A stretch of 64,000 nt of DNA from Clostridium sp. (lineage in GTDB: Bacteria > Bacillota > Clostridia > Lachnospirales > Lachnospiraceae), in assembly GCA_023667695.1 (NCBI GenBank), contig JAMOZY010000001.1:1-64000 (forward strand), read 5' to 3'. The notes beneath the pieces were generated by a model. That model was not told where the DNA came from. It did no database searches and was given only the letters and a program-made list of their open reading frames with translations. Shown here piece by piece: positions 16,624-25,197 of the stretch. A program made the translations under genes and the position numbers. Positions within the stretch are counted from its first letter, which is position 1; each line of letters begins with the position of its first letter.

Positions 16624-18612
16624 ATGAACGAGAACAATTCAGATAATAATAAAAAACCGAACGGTTCCTGGAAGCCGTTGGTCGTTATGCTGATTATATC
16701 CGTTGCCCTTACTTTGCTATTCTGGGGAACATTGCAGCGATATAAGCAGGGAACGGTAGAAGAGATTAAATACAGTGAGTTTATGGATATGCTGGAGAAT
16801 GATGAGATTAAGTCGATTGAAATCTCAGATTCTTTAATCACCATTCATCCGATAGAAGAAAAGGAAGGACTGGGACTTCAAAAGGTCACATATACAACGG
16901 TCCGGGTATATGACATCTATCTGGTAGATAAGCTGGAGGAGGCAGGTGTGGAATATGGAGAAATCAGAGACAACTCCAATGCCTGGTGGGTCAATATTCT
17001 ACAGTTTTTACTTATGCTGGGTGTAATTTATCTGGTTATGACCTTATTCATGCGCCTGGTAGCAAAGAATGGCATGATGGGTGGTGTGGGACGCTCTAAG
17101 GCTAAGGTTTATGTAGAAAAGAAAACCGGTGTTACTTTTGCGGATGTAGCCGGTCAGGAGGAGGCAAAGGAATCTCTGGTAGAGATGGTGGATTTCCTGC
17201 ATAATCCGAAGAAGTATCTGGAGATTGGCGCGAAGCTTCCAAAGGGAGCGCTGCTGGTAGGACCTCCGGGAACCGGTAAGACCTTGCTTGCCAAGGCAGT
17301 CGCCGGAGAAGCTAATGTTCCATTCTTCTCGTTATCCGGTTCTGATTTTGTTGAGATGTATGTAGGTGTGGGAGCATCCAGAGTCCGGGATTTATTCAAG
17401 GATGCGAATGCTATGGCACCTTGTATCATATTTATTGATGAGATTGACGCCATTGGCCGGAGCCGGGATACGGCGGGACATGGCGGAGACTCGGAACGGG
17501 AGCAGACCCTGAATCAGCTCTTAGCCGAGATGGATGGCTTCGATACCTCTAAGGGTATCGTGATTCTGGCGGCAACCAACCGGCCGGAGGTATTGGATAA
17601 AGCATTGCTGCGACCGGGGCGTTTTGACCGTCGTGTGATTGTGGAAAAGCCGGATTTGAAGGGTCGTGTGGATACCCTGAAGGTGCATTCCAAGGATGTT
17701 AAGATGGATGAGACCGTTGACTTCGATGAACTGGCACTGGCAACCTCCGGTGCAGTAGGAGCCGATCTTGCGAATATCATTAATGAAGCTGCGCTGGCGG
17801 CGGTTAAGGCTGGCAGACAGTATGTGAGCCAGAAGGATTTATTTGAATCCGTAGAGGTGGTATTTGCCGGTAAGGAAAAGAAGGACCGCATCTTAAGTGA
17901 GAAAGAAAAGAAGATTGTATCCTATCATGAGATTGGCCACGCCTTGATTATTGCATTGCAGAAGCATACGGAGCCGGTGCAGAAGATTACTATCATCCCA
18001 AGAACTATGGGAGCCTTGGGATATGTCATGCAGGTGCCGGAGGAGGAGAAGTATCTCAGCACGAAGGCAGAGATGCTGGCAGATTTGGTAACTGCCCTTG
18101 GGGGCCGGGCAGCAGAGGCGATTAAGTTTGACTCGGTAACCACAGGAGCCTCCAATGATATTGAACAGGCAACGGCAAAGGCAAGAGCCATGATTACGCT
18201 GTACGGTATGTCGGATACCTTTGGAATGGTTGCATTGGAATCCACCCAGAATCGATATTTGGATGGCAGACGGGTTCTGAACTGTTCGGAGGAGACGGCA
18301 ACCAAGATTGATGAAGAAATCAGCCGGATGCTGAAGGATGCCTATGAGCAGGCTTATGCGCTTTTGAAGGAAAATGAAGCGTTGATGGATAAACTGGCGG
18401 AGTATCTGATTCAAAAGGAAACCATTACCGGAAAAGAGTTTATGGAAATCTTTAACCGGGAAAAGGGAATTCTTCCGGAAGCAGATACGGCTCAGGAGTC
18501 TGAGAACTCTGTAGATGGAAAGGAAGCAGAGGGCAGAGCAGAGGCGCATTCGGATGTGGAAGGCGCGGAGGGGTCAAAGGCACCGGAACAGCATGGTCCT
18601 TGGGAATTTTAA
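16624..18612 (+). CDS. ftsH: ATP-dependent zinc metalloprotease FtsH
   Basis: This 662-residue membrane-anchored AAA+ protease degrades misfolded or short-lived membrane and cytoplasmic proteins. Two N-terminal membrane segments (about 19-37 and 121-143) flank a small outer domain. The AAA module has Walker A GPPGTGKT (213-220), Walker B IIFIDE (268-273) and the second region of homology ([20 protein letters not shown]). The zinc site is HEIGH (435-439). GAAGGAGG precedes the ATG. The acidic, Glu/Ala-rich C-terminal 40 residues are variable in this family. It is a single gene between its own promoter and terminator. Confidence 0.97.
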   Translation: MNENNSDNNKKPNGSWKPLVVMLIISVALTLLFWGTLQRYKQGTVEEIKYSEFMDMLENDEIKSIEISDSLITIHPIEEKEGLGLQKVTYTTVRVYDIYLVDKLEEAGVEYGEIRDNSNAWWVNILQFLLMLGVIYLVMTLFMRLVAKNGMMGGVGRSKAKVYVEKKTGVTFADVAGQEEAKESLVEMVDFLHNPKKYLEIGAKLPKGALLVGPPGTGKTLLAKAVAGEANVPFFSLSGSDFVEMYVGVGASRVRDLFKDANAMAPCIIFIDEIDAIGRSRDTAGHGGDSEREQTLNQLLAEMDGFDTSKGIVILAATNRPEVLDKALLRPGRFDRRVIVEKPDLKGRVDTLKVHSKDVKMDETVDFDELALATSGAVGADLANIINEAALAAVKAGRQYVSQKDLFESVEVVFAGKEKKDRILSEKEKKIVSYHEIGHALIIALQKHTEPVQKITIIPRTMGALGYVMQVPEEEKYLSTKAEMLADLVTALGGRAAEAIKFDSVTTGASNDIEQATAKARAMITLYGMSDTFGMVALESTQNRYLDGRRVLNCSEETATKIDEEISRMLKDAYEQAYALLKENEALMDKLAEYLIQKETITGKEFMEIFNREKGILPEADTAQESENSVDGKEAEGRAEAHSDVEGAEGSKAPEQHGPWEF

Positions 18613-18637
18613 GAGCAGTTATATATGGGAATGTAAT

Positions 18638-18677
18638 AAAATCTCCAGTTACTGTAATCAGCGGCTGGAGATTTTTT
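18638..18677 (+). terminator. Terminator of ftsH
   Basis: AAAATCTCCAG pairs with CTGGAGATTTT around a 16-base loop, and T residues continue after the stem. It lies 26 bases after the stop. Confidence 0.88.
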
Positions 18678-18813
18678 ATGTCGTATCACATTTAAGGATT
18701 ATTTAATAATTAAAATGTTATCTTGTGCCTACAGTCAAGGCTCTGTAGTAAGTGGATGGATTATGAAAGATATGCACAGCAGAGACAGAGAAGAAAGAGG
18801 AGGAATCAACCCT

Positions 18814-21189
18814 ATGTATGCAAGGATACTGAAAAAGGATTTAAAACGAAAACGAACCATGAATATCATCCTGCTGATGTTTGTCATTCTGGCAGGCACA
18901 TTTATTGCAAGCAGTGTAAATAATATCATTGCAATCCGAACAGCTGTAGATGATTATTTGGAGCAGGCAGGGGCGTCTGATTTTGTGGTGTGTACTATGG
19001 AGCGGATGGGCGGCAGACCCATTTCCGAGATTTTAGATGGTATAGAGGGAATCGAGGAATACCAATGCGAAGGATTTCTTTATTTAGATGGAAATGCCAT
19101 ATTTTATGGGGAAGATAAGTCTGGTCTGGAATCGCTTGGTAGCCCTATGCTGCTGTCAGCAGAGGAAGCAAAGATGAATTATTTTGACACTTCTGATAAT
19201 CAGGTGCTGGAGCGGGTGGAGCCGGGAGAAATCTATGTGGTAGAAAAGTGCTTCCAGATGAATCATATGGAAATCGGAGATACCTTGGAAATCTGTCTTG
19301 GCGATGCTTCCAAAACCTTTCGGATTGCAGGGAGCTTTCAGGATGCAATCTTTGGCTCCAGAATGATAAGTTTTACTCGTTTTATTGTCAGTGAAGAGGA
19401 CTTTCAATACTTCATGGAGGATTCCCTTGCTGCTATGTATACCGGGGATATGGTTTATCTGGATACGATGGGAGAAGAAGGCGTAAGGCAGGAGCTTAGC
19501 TATGATGATAGTATTCAGGTTATATTAGGTATAGAACAAATAAAAATGGCCTATGCGATGGAGATGATGGTTGCAGGTGTTCTTCTGGTAGTGAGTATAT
19601 GTCTGATTCTGATTGCATTTGTTATCTTGTATTTTGTGATTTCCTTTACCATATCTGAGGAGTACAGGGAGATTGGCGTTATGAAGGCGATTGGAATTCG
19701 TGACTTTCGGATTCGCAGTCTTTATATGATAAAATATCTTGTGATTGCGGTTTTCGGAGCGGGAATTGGATTTTTTGCCAGTATTCCCTTTGGAGATATG
19801 ATAATACAGACCATTTCCGCATCGATGATGATGGTTCGTGGCAGTAATTGGATTATCAATCTGCTTTGCTCTATTTTTCTGGTTTTCATCATATTAGGCT
19901 TTTGTTATGGCTGTACGGGAAAGGTAAAGCAATTCACGCCGGTGGATGCGATTCGCAGCGGCACGACGGGAGAGCGGTTTCAGAAAAAAGGATTATTGCG
20001 ACTGAACCGGAGCCGTCTGCATCCGGTCCTGTTTCTTGCTGCCAATGATGTAACCAGCAGTCCCAGACAGTTTGGCATTCTTACCCTTGTGTTTGGACTT
20101 AGCATATCGCTGGTATTGATTCTTGTCATATCGGTAAGTACATTGCAAAGTGACGCTTTAATTACCAGCTTTGGACTTTTGGAAACGGATTTGTATTATG
20201 ATGACAGGGGACTACAGCAGTATACAGGGACAGCGGATGGAAGAGAAGGATTGGTACAGGAGCTTGCACAAATGGAAACAACCCTGCGGGAGCATGGGAT
20301 GCCGGCGGAATGCATGGTGGAGGCCAGCCTGAATCTGACGCTTGTTCATGGGGATGCCGTTCAAAAAACACAAGTGATGCAGGGGATTGGAACGAAGGCG
20401 GAGGAGTATGATTATTATGAAGGAACCCCGCCACAAAACAGCAGAGAGATTGCCCTGACACCAATTACAGCAGAGAAGTTGGGGGCGGGTATCGGAGATA
20501 CCATTCTGATTCGCCAGATGGAAGGAGAAAAGGAATATGTGGTTACGGCATATTTTCAGTCTATGAATAATATGGGTGAGGCGGCGCGCGTTCATGAATC
20601 AGCAGAGGCAGATTTTCAACAGGTTTTGGGATTCTTTCCCATTCAGATTCGCTTTACGGATGAGCCGGATGCTTCAGTGGTGAAGGACAGAATGGAAGAA
20701 ATCAAGGAAATCTATGAAACGGATGCCATTTATTCCGCCGGAGAATATGTAGAACGCCTGGTTAGCGTGAGGGATAGTATCAATCAGGTTAAATTTCTGG
20801 TTCTGCTGGTGGTGTTAATCATCACATTATTGGTGACGGTATTGATGGAGCGGTCATTTATTGCAAGAGAACGGGGAGAAATTGCCATTTTGAAGGCAGT
20901 AGGATTTGGGAACGGCACGATAATAGCATGGCACAGCCTTCGATTTGGAATTGTCAGTGTCATTGCAACGGTTCTTTCTCTGCTTTTGATAAGGCCATTG
21001 ACGGAATTGTCTGTAGGACCCGTATTCCGGATGATGGGTGCAGAACTCGGAGTGAAATATGAAATCCCGCCCCTGGAGGTCTATGTCATTTATCCTTGTA
21101 TCATGCTGCTCATTACCATGGCAGGCGCCTGTCTGACAGCACTTTATACAAGGAAAATCAACGCATCCGAGGCTTCGGGTACGGAATAA
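18814..21189 (+). CDS. FtsX-type ABC transporter permease
   Basis: This 791-residue permease is the first gene of an ABC/two-component unit. The ATG at 18814 is chosen because AGGAGG precedes it by 10 bases; the frame is open about 100 bases further up without such a site. One N-terminal membrane segment (IILLMFVILAGTFIASS) is followed by an outer domain. Three more segments follow (including VLLVVSICLILIAFVILYFV), with the FtsX loop EIGVMKAIGI. A second outer domain and final segments repeat the pattern with EIAILKAVGF. This is a duplicated FtsX architecture rather than the ten-segment BceB type. Substrate is unknown; peptide efflux or sensing is likely from context. Confidence 0.9.
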   Translation: MYARILKKDLKRKRTMNIILLMFVILAGTFIASSVNNIIAIRTAVDDYLEQAGASDFVVCTMERMGGRPISEILDGIEGIEEYQCEGFLYLDGNAIFYGEDKSGLESLGSPMLLSAEEAKMNYFDTSDNQVLERVEPGEIYVVEKCFQMNHMEIGDTLEICLGDASKTFRIAGSFQDAIFGSRMISFTRFIVSEEDFQYFMEDSLAAMYTGDMVYLDTMGEEGVRQELSYDDSIQVILGIEQIKMAYAMEMMVAGVLLVVSICLILIAFVILYFVISFTISEEYREIGVMKAIGIRDFRIRSLYMIKYLVIAVFGAGIGFFASIPFGDMIIQTISASMMMVRGSNWIINLLCSIFLVFIILGFCYGCTGKVKQFTPVDAIRSGTTGERFQKKGLLRLNRSRLHPVLFLAANDVTSSPRQFGILTLVFGLSISLVLILVISVSTLQSDALITSFGLLETDLYYDDRGLQQYTGTADGREGLVQELAQMETTLREHGMPAECMVEASLNLTLVHGDAVQKTQVMQGIGTKAEEYDYYEGTPPQNSREIALTPITAEKLGAGIGDTILIRQMEGEKEYVVTAYFQSMNNMGEAARVHESAEADFQQVLGFFPIQIRFTDEPDASVVKDRMEEIKEIYETDAIYSAGEYVERLVSVRDSINQVKFLVLLVVLIITLLVTVLMERSFIARERGEIAILKAVGFGNGTIIAWHSLRFGIVSVIATVLSLLLIRPLTELSVGPVFRMMGAELGVKYEIPPLEVYVIYPCIMLLITMAGACLTALYTRKINASEASGTE

Positions 21190-21248
21190 GCAGGATAGAA
21201 AAGTAAACATGCGGATAGAAATCATGGGATAAGAAGGAGAGTGCGGTT

Positions 21249-22016
21249 ATGAATGTAATGTTGGATGTAAAGGATTTATGTAAGACCTATATTGTAAACA
21301 AGCGTCAGAATAATGTTTTGAAGAATGTGAATTTTCAAATCCAGGATAAGGAGATGGTGGCGGTGATGGGTCCCTCTGGCTCCGGAAAATCCACACTGTT
21401 ATATACAGTGTCCGGCATGGACAGTATTACGGCAGGGGAGGTAGCATTTAACGGAAGAAACCTTGCAGGGATGAATCGAAAAGAGCTTGCCGGGCTTCGG
21501 TTGGACACAATGGGCTTTATCTTTCAGCAGATGTATCTGTTAAAGAATCTTACGGTGCTGGATAACATTATCCTTCCGGCCTGTCAGTCTAAGAAGAAAA
21601 AAAGAAGCCGGAAGGAAACGGTAGCGTATGGACAGGAATTGATGCGGAAGATGGATATTATCGATATAGCAGATAATGATATTTGTGAGGTGTCCGGCGG
21701 ACAGCTTCAGCGGGCATGTATCTGCCGGAGCATGATTAACCAGCCGGATATCATTTTTGCAGACGAGCCTACCGGCGCCTTGAACCGCAGCAGCTCCGAC
21801 GAGGTGATGGAAGAGCTGTTGAAAATAAATGAAGAAGGGACTACGATTTTGCTGGTGACGCATGATGCAAAGGTGGCAGCCAGATGCTCCAGAGTATTAT
21901 ATATTGTTGACGGAACGATAAAAGGTGAGTACAATTTAGAACGGTATACATCTGCTGCCGGACTGCGGGAGCGGGAAATAGCGCTGAACCACTGGCTGGT
22001 GGAGATGGGATGGTAA
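21249..22016 (+). CDS. ABC transporter ATP-binding protein
   Basis: This 255-residue ATPase is the partner of the preceding permease, 59 bases downstream with AAGGAGAGTG before the ATG. It has Walker A GPSGSGKST (41-49), signature VSGGQLQRA (148-156) and Walker B IIFADEPTGALN (168-179). The usual final Asp is Asn here, while the catalytic Glu173 is intact. A basic insertion KKKKRSRK at 116-123 lies before the signature. The gene overlaps the following response regulator start, so the whole unit is co-translated. Confidence 0.93.
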   Translation: MNVMLDVKDLCKTYIVNKRQNNVLKNVNFQIQDKEMVAVMGPSGSGKSTLLYTVSGMDSITAGEVAFNGRNLAGMNRKELAGLRLDTMGFIFQQMYLLKNLTVLDNIILPACQSKKKKRSRKETVAYGQELMRKMDIIDIADNDICEVSGGQLQRACICRSMINQPDIIFADEPTGALNRSSSDEVMEELLKINEEGTTILLVTHDAKVAARCSRVLYIVDGTIKGEYNLERYTSAAGLREREIALNHWLVEMGW

Positions 22017-22678
22017 TGACGGATATATTAATTGTAGAAGACAATAAAGAGCTGGCGGAATTGCTGAGCCGTTTTCTGCGGACTGAAAATTATATCGTAA
22101 CGGTTGCGGAAAATGGAGAAAAGGCACTGAAGCTGTATGAGCGATATGGAGCGAAATTGGTGATATTGGATGTCATGCTGCCGGGAATCGACGGATTTGG
22201 AGTTTGCAGGAAGATTCGGGAGCAAAGCAATACACCGATTTTGATTGTCAGTGCAAGAGTGGAAAAGGAAGATAAGCTGAATGGTTTGATTCTGGGAGCG
22301 GATGATTATATAGAAAAGCCCTATGATATTGATTTAATGCTGGCAAAAATCCACGGAATTTTTAAACGGCGGTATGCACAGGATGAAATCATAGATGGAG
22401 CTTTGTGCCTGAATAAGGTCAGCCGTACCCTGTATAAGAATTCGATTCCCATGGAAATGACGGTGAAGGAATTCGAATTACTGCTGCTTCTGATGGAGAA
22501 TCGGGGAAAGGTTCTGAATAAGGAATATCTGTTTCGCCAGGTCTGGGGAAGTGACAGTTGTTCCGAACCCCAGACGCTTACCGTACATGTAAAGTGGCTG
22601 AGACAGAAAATTGAGGAGGACCCCAAGCACCCCCAAAAGCTTTTGACGGTATGGGGAGTGGGATATAAGTATATATGA
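22010..22678 (+). CDS. OmpR/PhoB-family response regulator
   Basis: This 222-residue regulator has a receiver domain beginning DILIVEDNKELAELL with phospho-acceptor Asp54 in VILDVMLPGIDG and the conserved SARVEKEDKLNGLILGADDYIEKPYD. A winged-helix output domain ends with TVHVKWLRQKIEEDP and TVWGVGYKY. The first ATG overlaps the ATPase stop by seven bases; an ATG two codons later is the alternative. It probably controls the adjoining ABC genes, as in other transporter-linked two-component systems. Confidence 0.93.
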   Translation: MVMTDILIVEDNKELAELLSRFLRTENYIVTVAENGEKALKLYERYGAKLVILDVMLPGIDGFGVCRKIREQSNTPILIVSARVEKEDKLNGLILGADDYIEKPYDIDLMLAKIHGIFKRRYAQDEIIDGALCLNKVSRTLYKNSIPMEMTVKEFELLLLLMENRGKVLNKEYLFRQVWGSDSCSEPQTLTVHVKWLRQKIEEDPKHPQKLLTVWGVGYKYI

Positions 22679-23907
22679 AACGTTATGATAAAATGATGGC
22701 TGGTGGGATTGGGATAATTATTTTGATTGTAATCAGCGTGAATGGTATTCTGCATGTTCTTACTGGTTCCGGGCAGGGAAGACCCTGGCTGGTAGAAGTG
22801 AACCGTATTGTATTTATCATGGAAGCAGAGGGTATCGAGGCAGTTGATTTATCAGACTATGATTATATAACGAAGATTGAACGCTGTGAGGATGATTTTT
22901 ATAATACCGCCAGTGACTATTGTATACGGGAGGTCAACGGAGACTTGTATCGGTTTGATTATACCATGCAAATATTCCCTGACCGGAAGCGAATGCTTCT
23001 TGTAGTAAATCTGGCTTTGACCGCCATGGCAATTCTGTTCCTGCTGATTCTCTTACGCATCCGCTATCAGATACTGGCGCCCTTTACAGAGTTGACGCAT
23101 GTTCCTTACGAGCTGGCAAAAGGAAATCTGACAGTACCCCTGAAGGAACACAAGAGCCGGTTTTTTGGAAAATTTGTATGGGGAATCAATCTGCTTCGGG
23201 AAAGGATGGAGGAACAGAAGCAGCGGGAGCTTCAACTTCAACGGGATAGGAAAACCCTGCTGCTGTCCTTGTCCCATGATATAAAAACCCCCTTGTCTGC
23301 CATTAAATTATACGCAAAAGCACTGAAAAAAGGATTGTATTCCCAGGAAGAAATCCAACTTACGATAGCGGAAGCCATTGCTGGAAAAGCAGATGAAATC
23401 GAAGGCTTTGTGTCAGAAATCGTTCAGGCATCCCGAGAGGATTTTTTGAATATCGAGGTGAAGCCGGGAGAGTGCTATCTATCAGAAATCATGCACAGAA
23501 TCCATCATTATTATGAGGAAAAGCTTACTATGCATAAGACGGAGTTTATCCTTGGAGAATATATGGATTGTCTCCTAAAGGCAGACATAGACCGGAGCGT
23601 AGAGGTTTTTCAAAACATAATGGAAAATGCCATTAAGTACGGTGATGGAAAGCAAATCAGGATTTGTGTTTCCGAGGAAGAGGACTGTATATTAGTAGCA
23701 GTTGGGAATAGCGGATGTTCGCTTTCGGAATCCGAGCTGCCCCATGTGTTTGAGAGCTTTTGGAGAGGGTCGAATGTAAAAAACCAGCCGGGCAGCGGTC
23801 TGGGGCTTTATATCTGCCGTCAGATTATGCACAAAATGGGGGGTGAGATATATGCGGAAGTAAAAGAGGCATTTATGACGGTAACAGTGGTGTTTGAAAA
23901 GGTTTGA
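22675..23907 (+). CDS. Sensor histidine kinase
   Basis: This 410-residue membrane kinase starts in ATGA overlap with the response regulator stop. There are two membrane segments (about 10-28 and 107-127), enclosing a small outer domain of about 80 residues. A HAMP-like linker follows, then phospho-acceptor His201 in LSHDIKTPLSAIKLY. N box QNIMENAIKYGD and G box GSGLGLYICRQIMHKMGG are complete. The small sensor domain and linkage to an FtsX-type transporter suggest it detects an envelope-active compound, perhaps through the transporter. Confidence 0.93.
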   Translation: MKRYDKMMAGGIGIIILIVISVNGILHVLTGSGQGRPWLVEVNRIVFIMEAEGIEAVDLSDYDYITKIERCEDDFYNTASDYCIREVNGDLYRFDYTMQIFPDRKRMLLVVNLALTAMAILFLLILLRIRYQILAPFTELTHVPYELAKGNLTVPLKEHKSRFFGKFVWGINLLRERMEEQKQRELQLQRDRKTLLLSLSHDIKTPLSAIKLYAKALKKGLYSQEEIQLTIAEAIAGKADEIEGFVSEIVQASREDFLNIEVKPGECYLSEIMHRIHHYYEEKLTMHKTEFILGEYMDCLLKADIDRSVEVFQNIMENAIKYGDGKQIRICVSEEEDCILVAVGNSGCSLSESELPHVFESFWRGSNVKNQPGSGLGLYICRQIMHKMGGEIYAEVKEAFMTVTVVFEKV

Positions 23908-23929
23908 CAGAAAAGTTTGATATAGAAGT

Positions 23930-23996
23930 AAAAGTCCTGCCGTGGAGCAGACCATTGCCGAAAGACAGCGGTCAGCGCCAGACAGGACTTTTTATT
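23930..23996. terminator. Bidirectional terminator between the kinase gene and degV
   Basis: AAAAGTCCTG pairs with CAGGACTTTT across a long loop that may hold an inner hairpin, with T residues on the plus strand and a matching A tract on the left for the minus strand. The two flanking genes converge here. Confidence 0.75.
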
Positions 23997-24004
23997 ATTC
24001 TTTT

Positions 24005-24871
24005 TTAGCGTTCCGTTCCCATAAAGAATAAAGCAACTGTACCGGGACCGGAATGGGCGCCGATGGTAGAACCTACATAATTAATCAGGAACTCATGAAT
24101 GCCCAGCCGTTCTTCAATCTGCTGTTTAACAAACAAGGCATCCTCCAGACAGTCACCGTGACTGATAAATACAACCGGATTCTCATAGCCGTCAATGACT
24201 TTTTCCATATTATCCACTAAGGTAATCAGAGAGCGTTTTCTTCCCCGGATTTTGGAGATGTTAATCAACCGCCCTTCGTTATCTACATGCAGTACCGGCT
24301 TGATATTCGCAATGGTTCCGATAATGGCGGTTGCTTTGCTGACCCGCCCGCCCCGGTGCAGATGAAACAAATCATCTACGGTGAACTGGTGGCAGACATG
24401 AAGCTTTATCTCCTCTACATATTCTGCCAATTCCTCTATGGTTGCGCCTTCCTCCTTTTTCCTGCAGGCATAATAAATTAATAATCCTTGCCCCAAAGAA
24501 GCGGCAAGGGAATCAATGACAATGATTTTGGTATCCGGATTCTGCTCCATCATGGCTTTCGCTGTTACCGCAGTATTATTGTAGCTGGAGCTTAAGGCAG
24601 AAGAAAAGCTGATGTGCAGGATATCATAACCATCCGCAATATTTTTGGCAAAGCTCTGTTCAATATATTCCGGATTACTCGCCATGGTAGTCGGCATTTC
24701 ACCATTTCGCATCTTCGCATAGAAATCTGCTTCGGAAAGGGTTCCCTCCAGGGCATTATAGGTCTGGTCGCCAATCTGATAATAGAGTGGATGTACCGAC
24801 AGATGATGCTCTTCTATGAAATCGGCTGGTAAATCAGCCATACAATCCGTTGAAATAATATAAGGTTTCAT
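24005..24871 (-). CDS. DegV family fatty-acid-binding protein
   Basis: This 288-residue protein belongs to the DegV/FakB family, which binds a single fatty acid and presents it to a fatty acid kinase. The start MKPYIISTDCMADLPADF, the central IDSLAASLGQGLL and FRGGRVSKATAIIGTI-like region (LHRGGRVSKATAIIGTIA) and the end YVGSTIGAHSGPGTVALFFMG are family features. GAGGGGG lies about 9 bases before the ATG; an upstream in-frame ATG has no such site. The second DegV of this window (near 51.2 kb) differs clearly in sequence. No fatty acid kinase gene is present here. Confidence 0.92.
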   Translation of the reverse strand: MKPYIISTDCMADLPADFIEEHHLSVHPLYYQIGDQTYNALEGTLSEADFYAKMRNGEMPTTMASNPEYIEQSFAKNIADGYDILHISFSSALSSSYNNTAVTAKAMMEQNPDTKIIVIDSLAASLGQGLLIYYACRKKEEGATIEELAEYVEEIKLHVCHQFTVDDLFHLHRGGRVSKATAIIGTIANIKPVLHVDNEGRLINISKIRGRKRSLITLVDNMEKVIDGYENPVVFISHGDCLEDALFVKQQIEERLGIHEFLINYVGSTIGAHSGPGTVALFFMGTER

Positions 24872-25197
24872 GTTTCTATACCCCCTCGATTTTATAATAG
24901 TGTTTGTGAATAATTTTATTTTATACTGAACCATATAAAAAGGCAATAGAAAGTTGTAAATAACTCTATATTATGTAGTTTTTAAAACCGCATTTACCTG
25001 ATACATTTTCATAGTGTGTAAAATCATACATAAAAATGCAAAATTGTCACTTTTAAACGTAAAATTGGTAAGATGAATAAAGAATCCTTATGATACAATA
25101 AGTGTTAAGTTTACTTCTATTTCTAGAAAGCACTGGCTTTAGAATGTGTATTCGGAAGATGATTTGAAAAATCCAAAGGGAGAAAGGGTGTTTATTT
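24872..25197. other. Intergenic region with divergent promoters, no gene
   Basis: This AT-rich gap separates degV (minus) and the surface-protein gene (plus). On the minus strand TTGCCT with TATAAA about 15 bases later (-10 at 24920-24925) is a possible degV promoter. On the plus strand TTGGTA (25065-25070) with TATGAT 18 bases later is a possible promoter for the surface protein. No open frame or repeat of note was seen. Confidence 0.5.
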
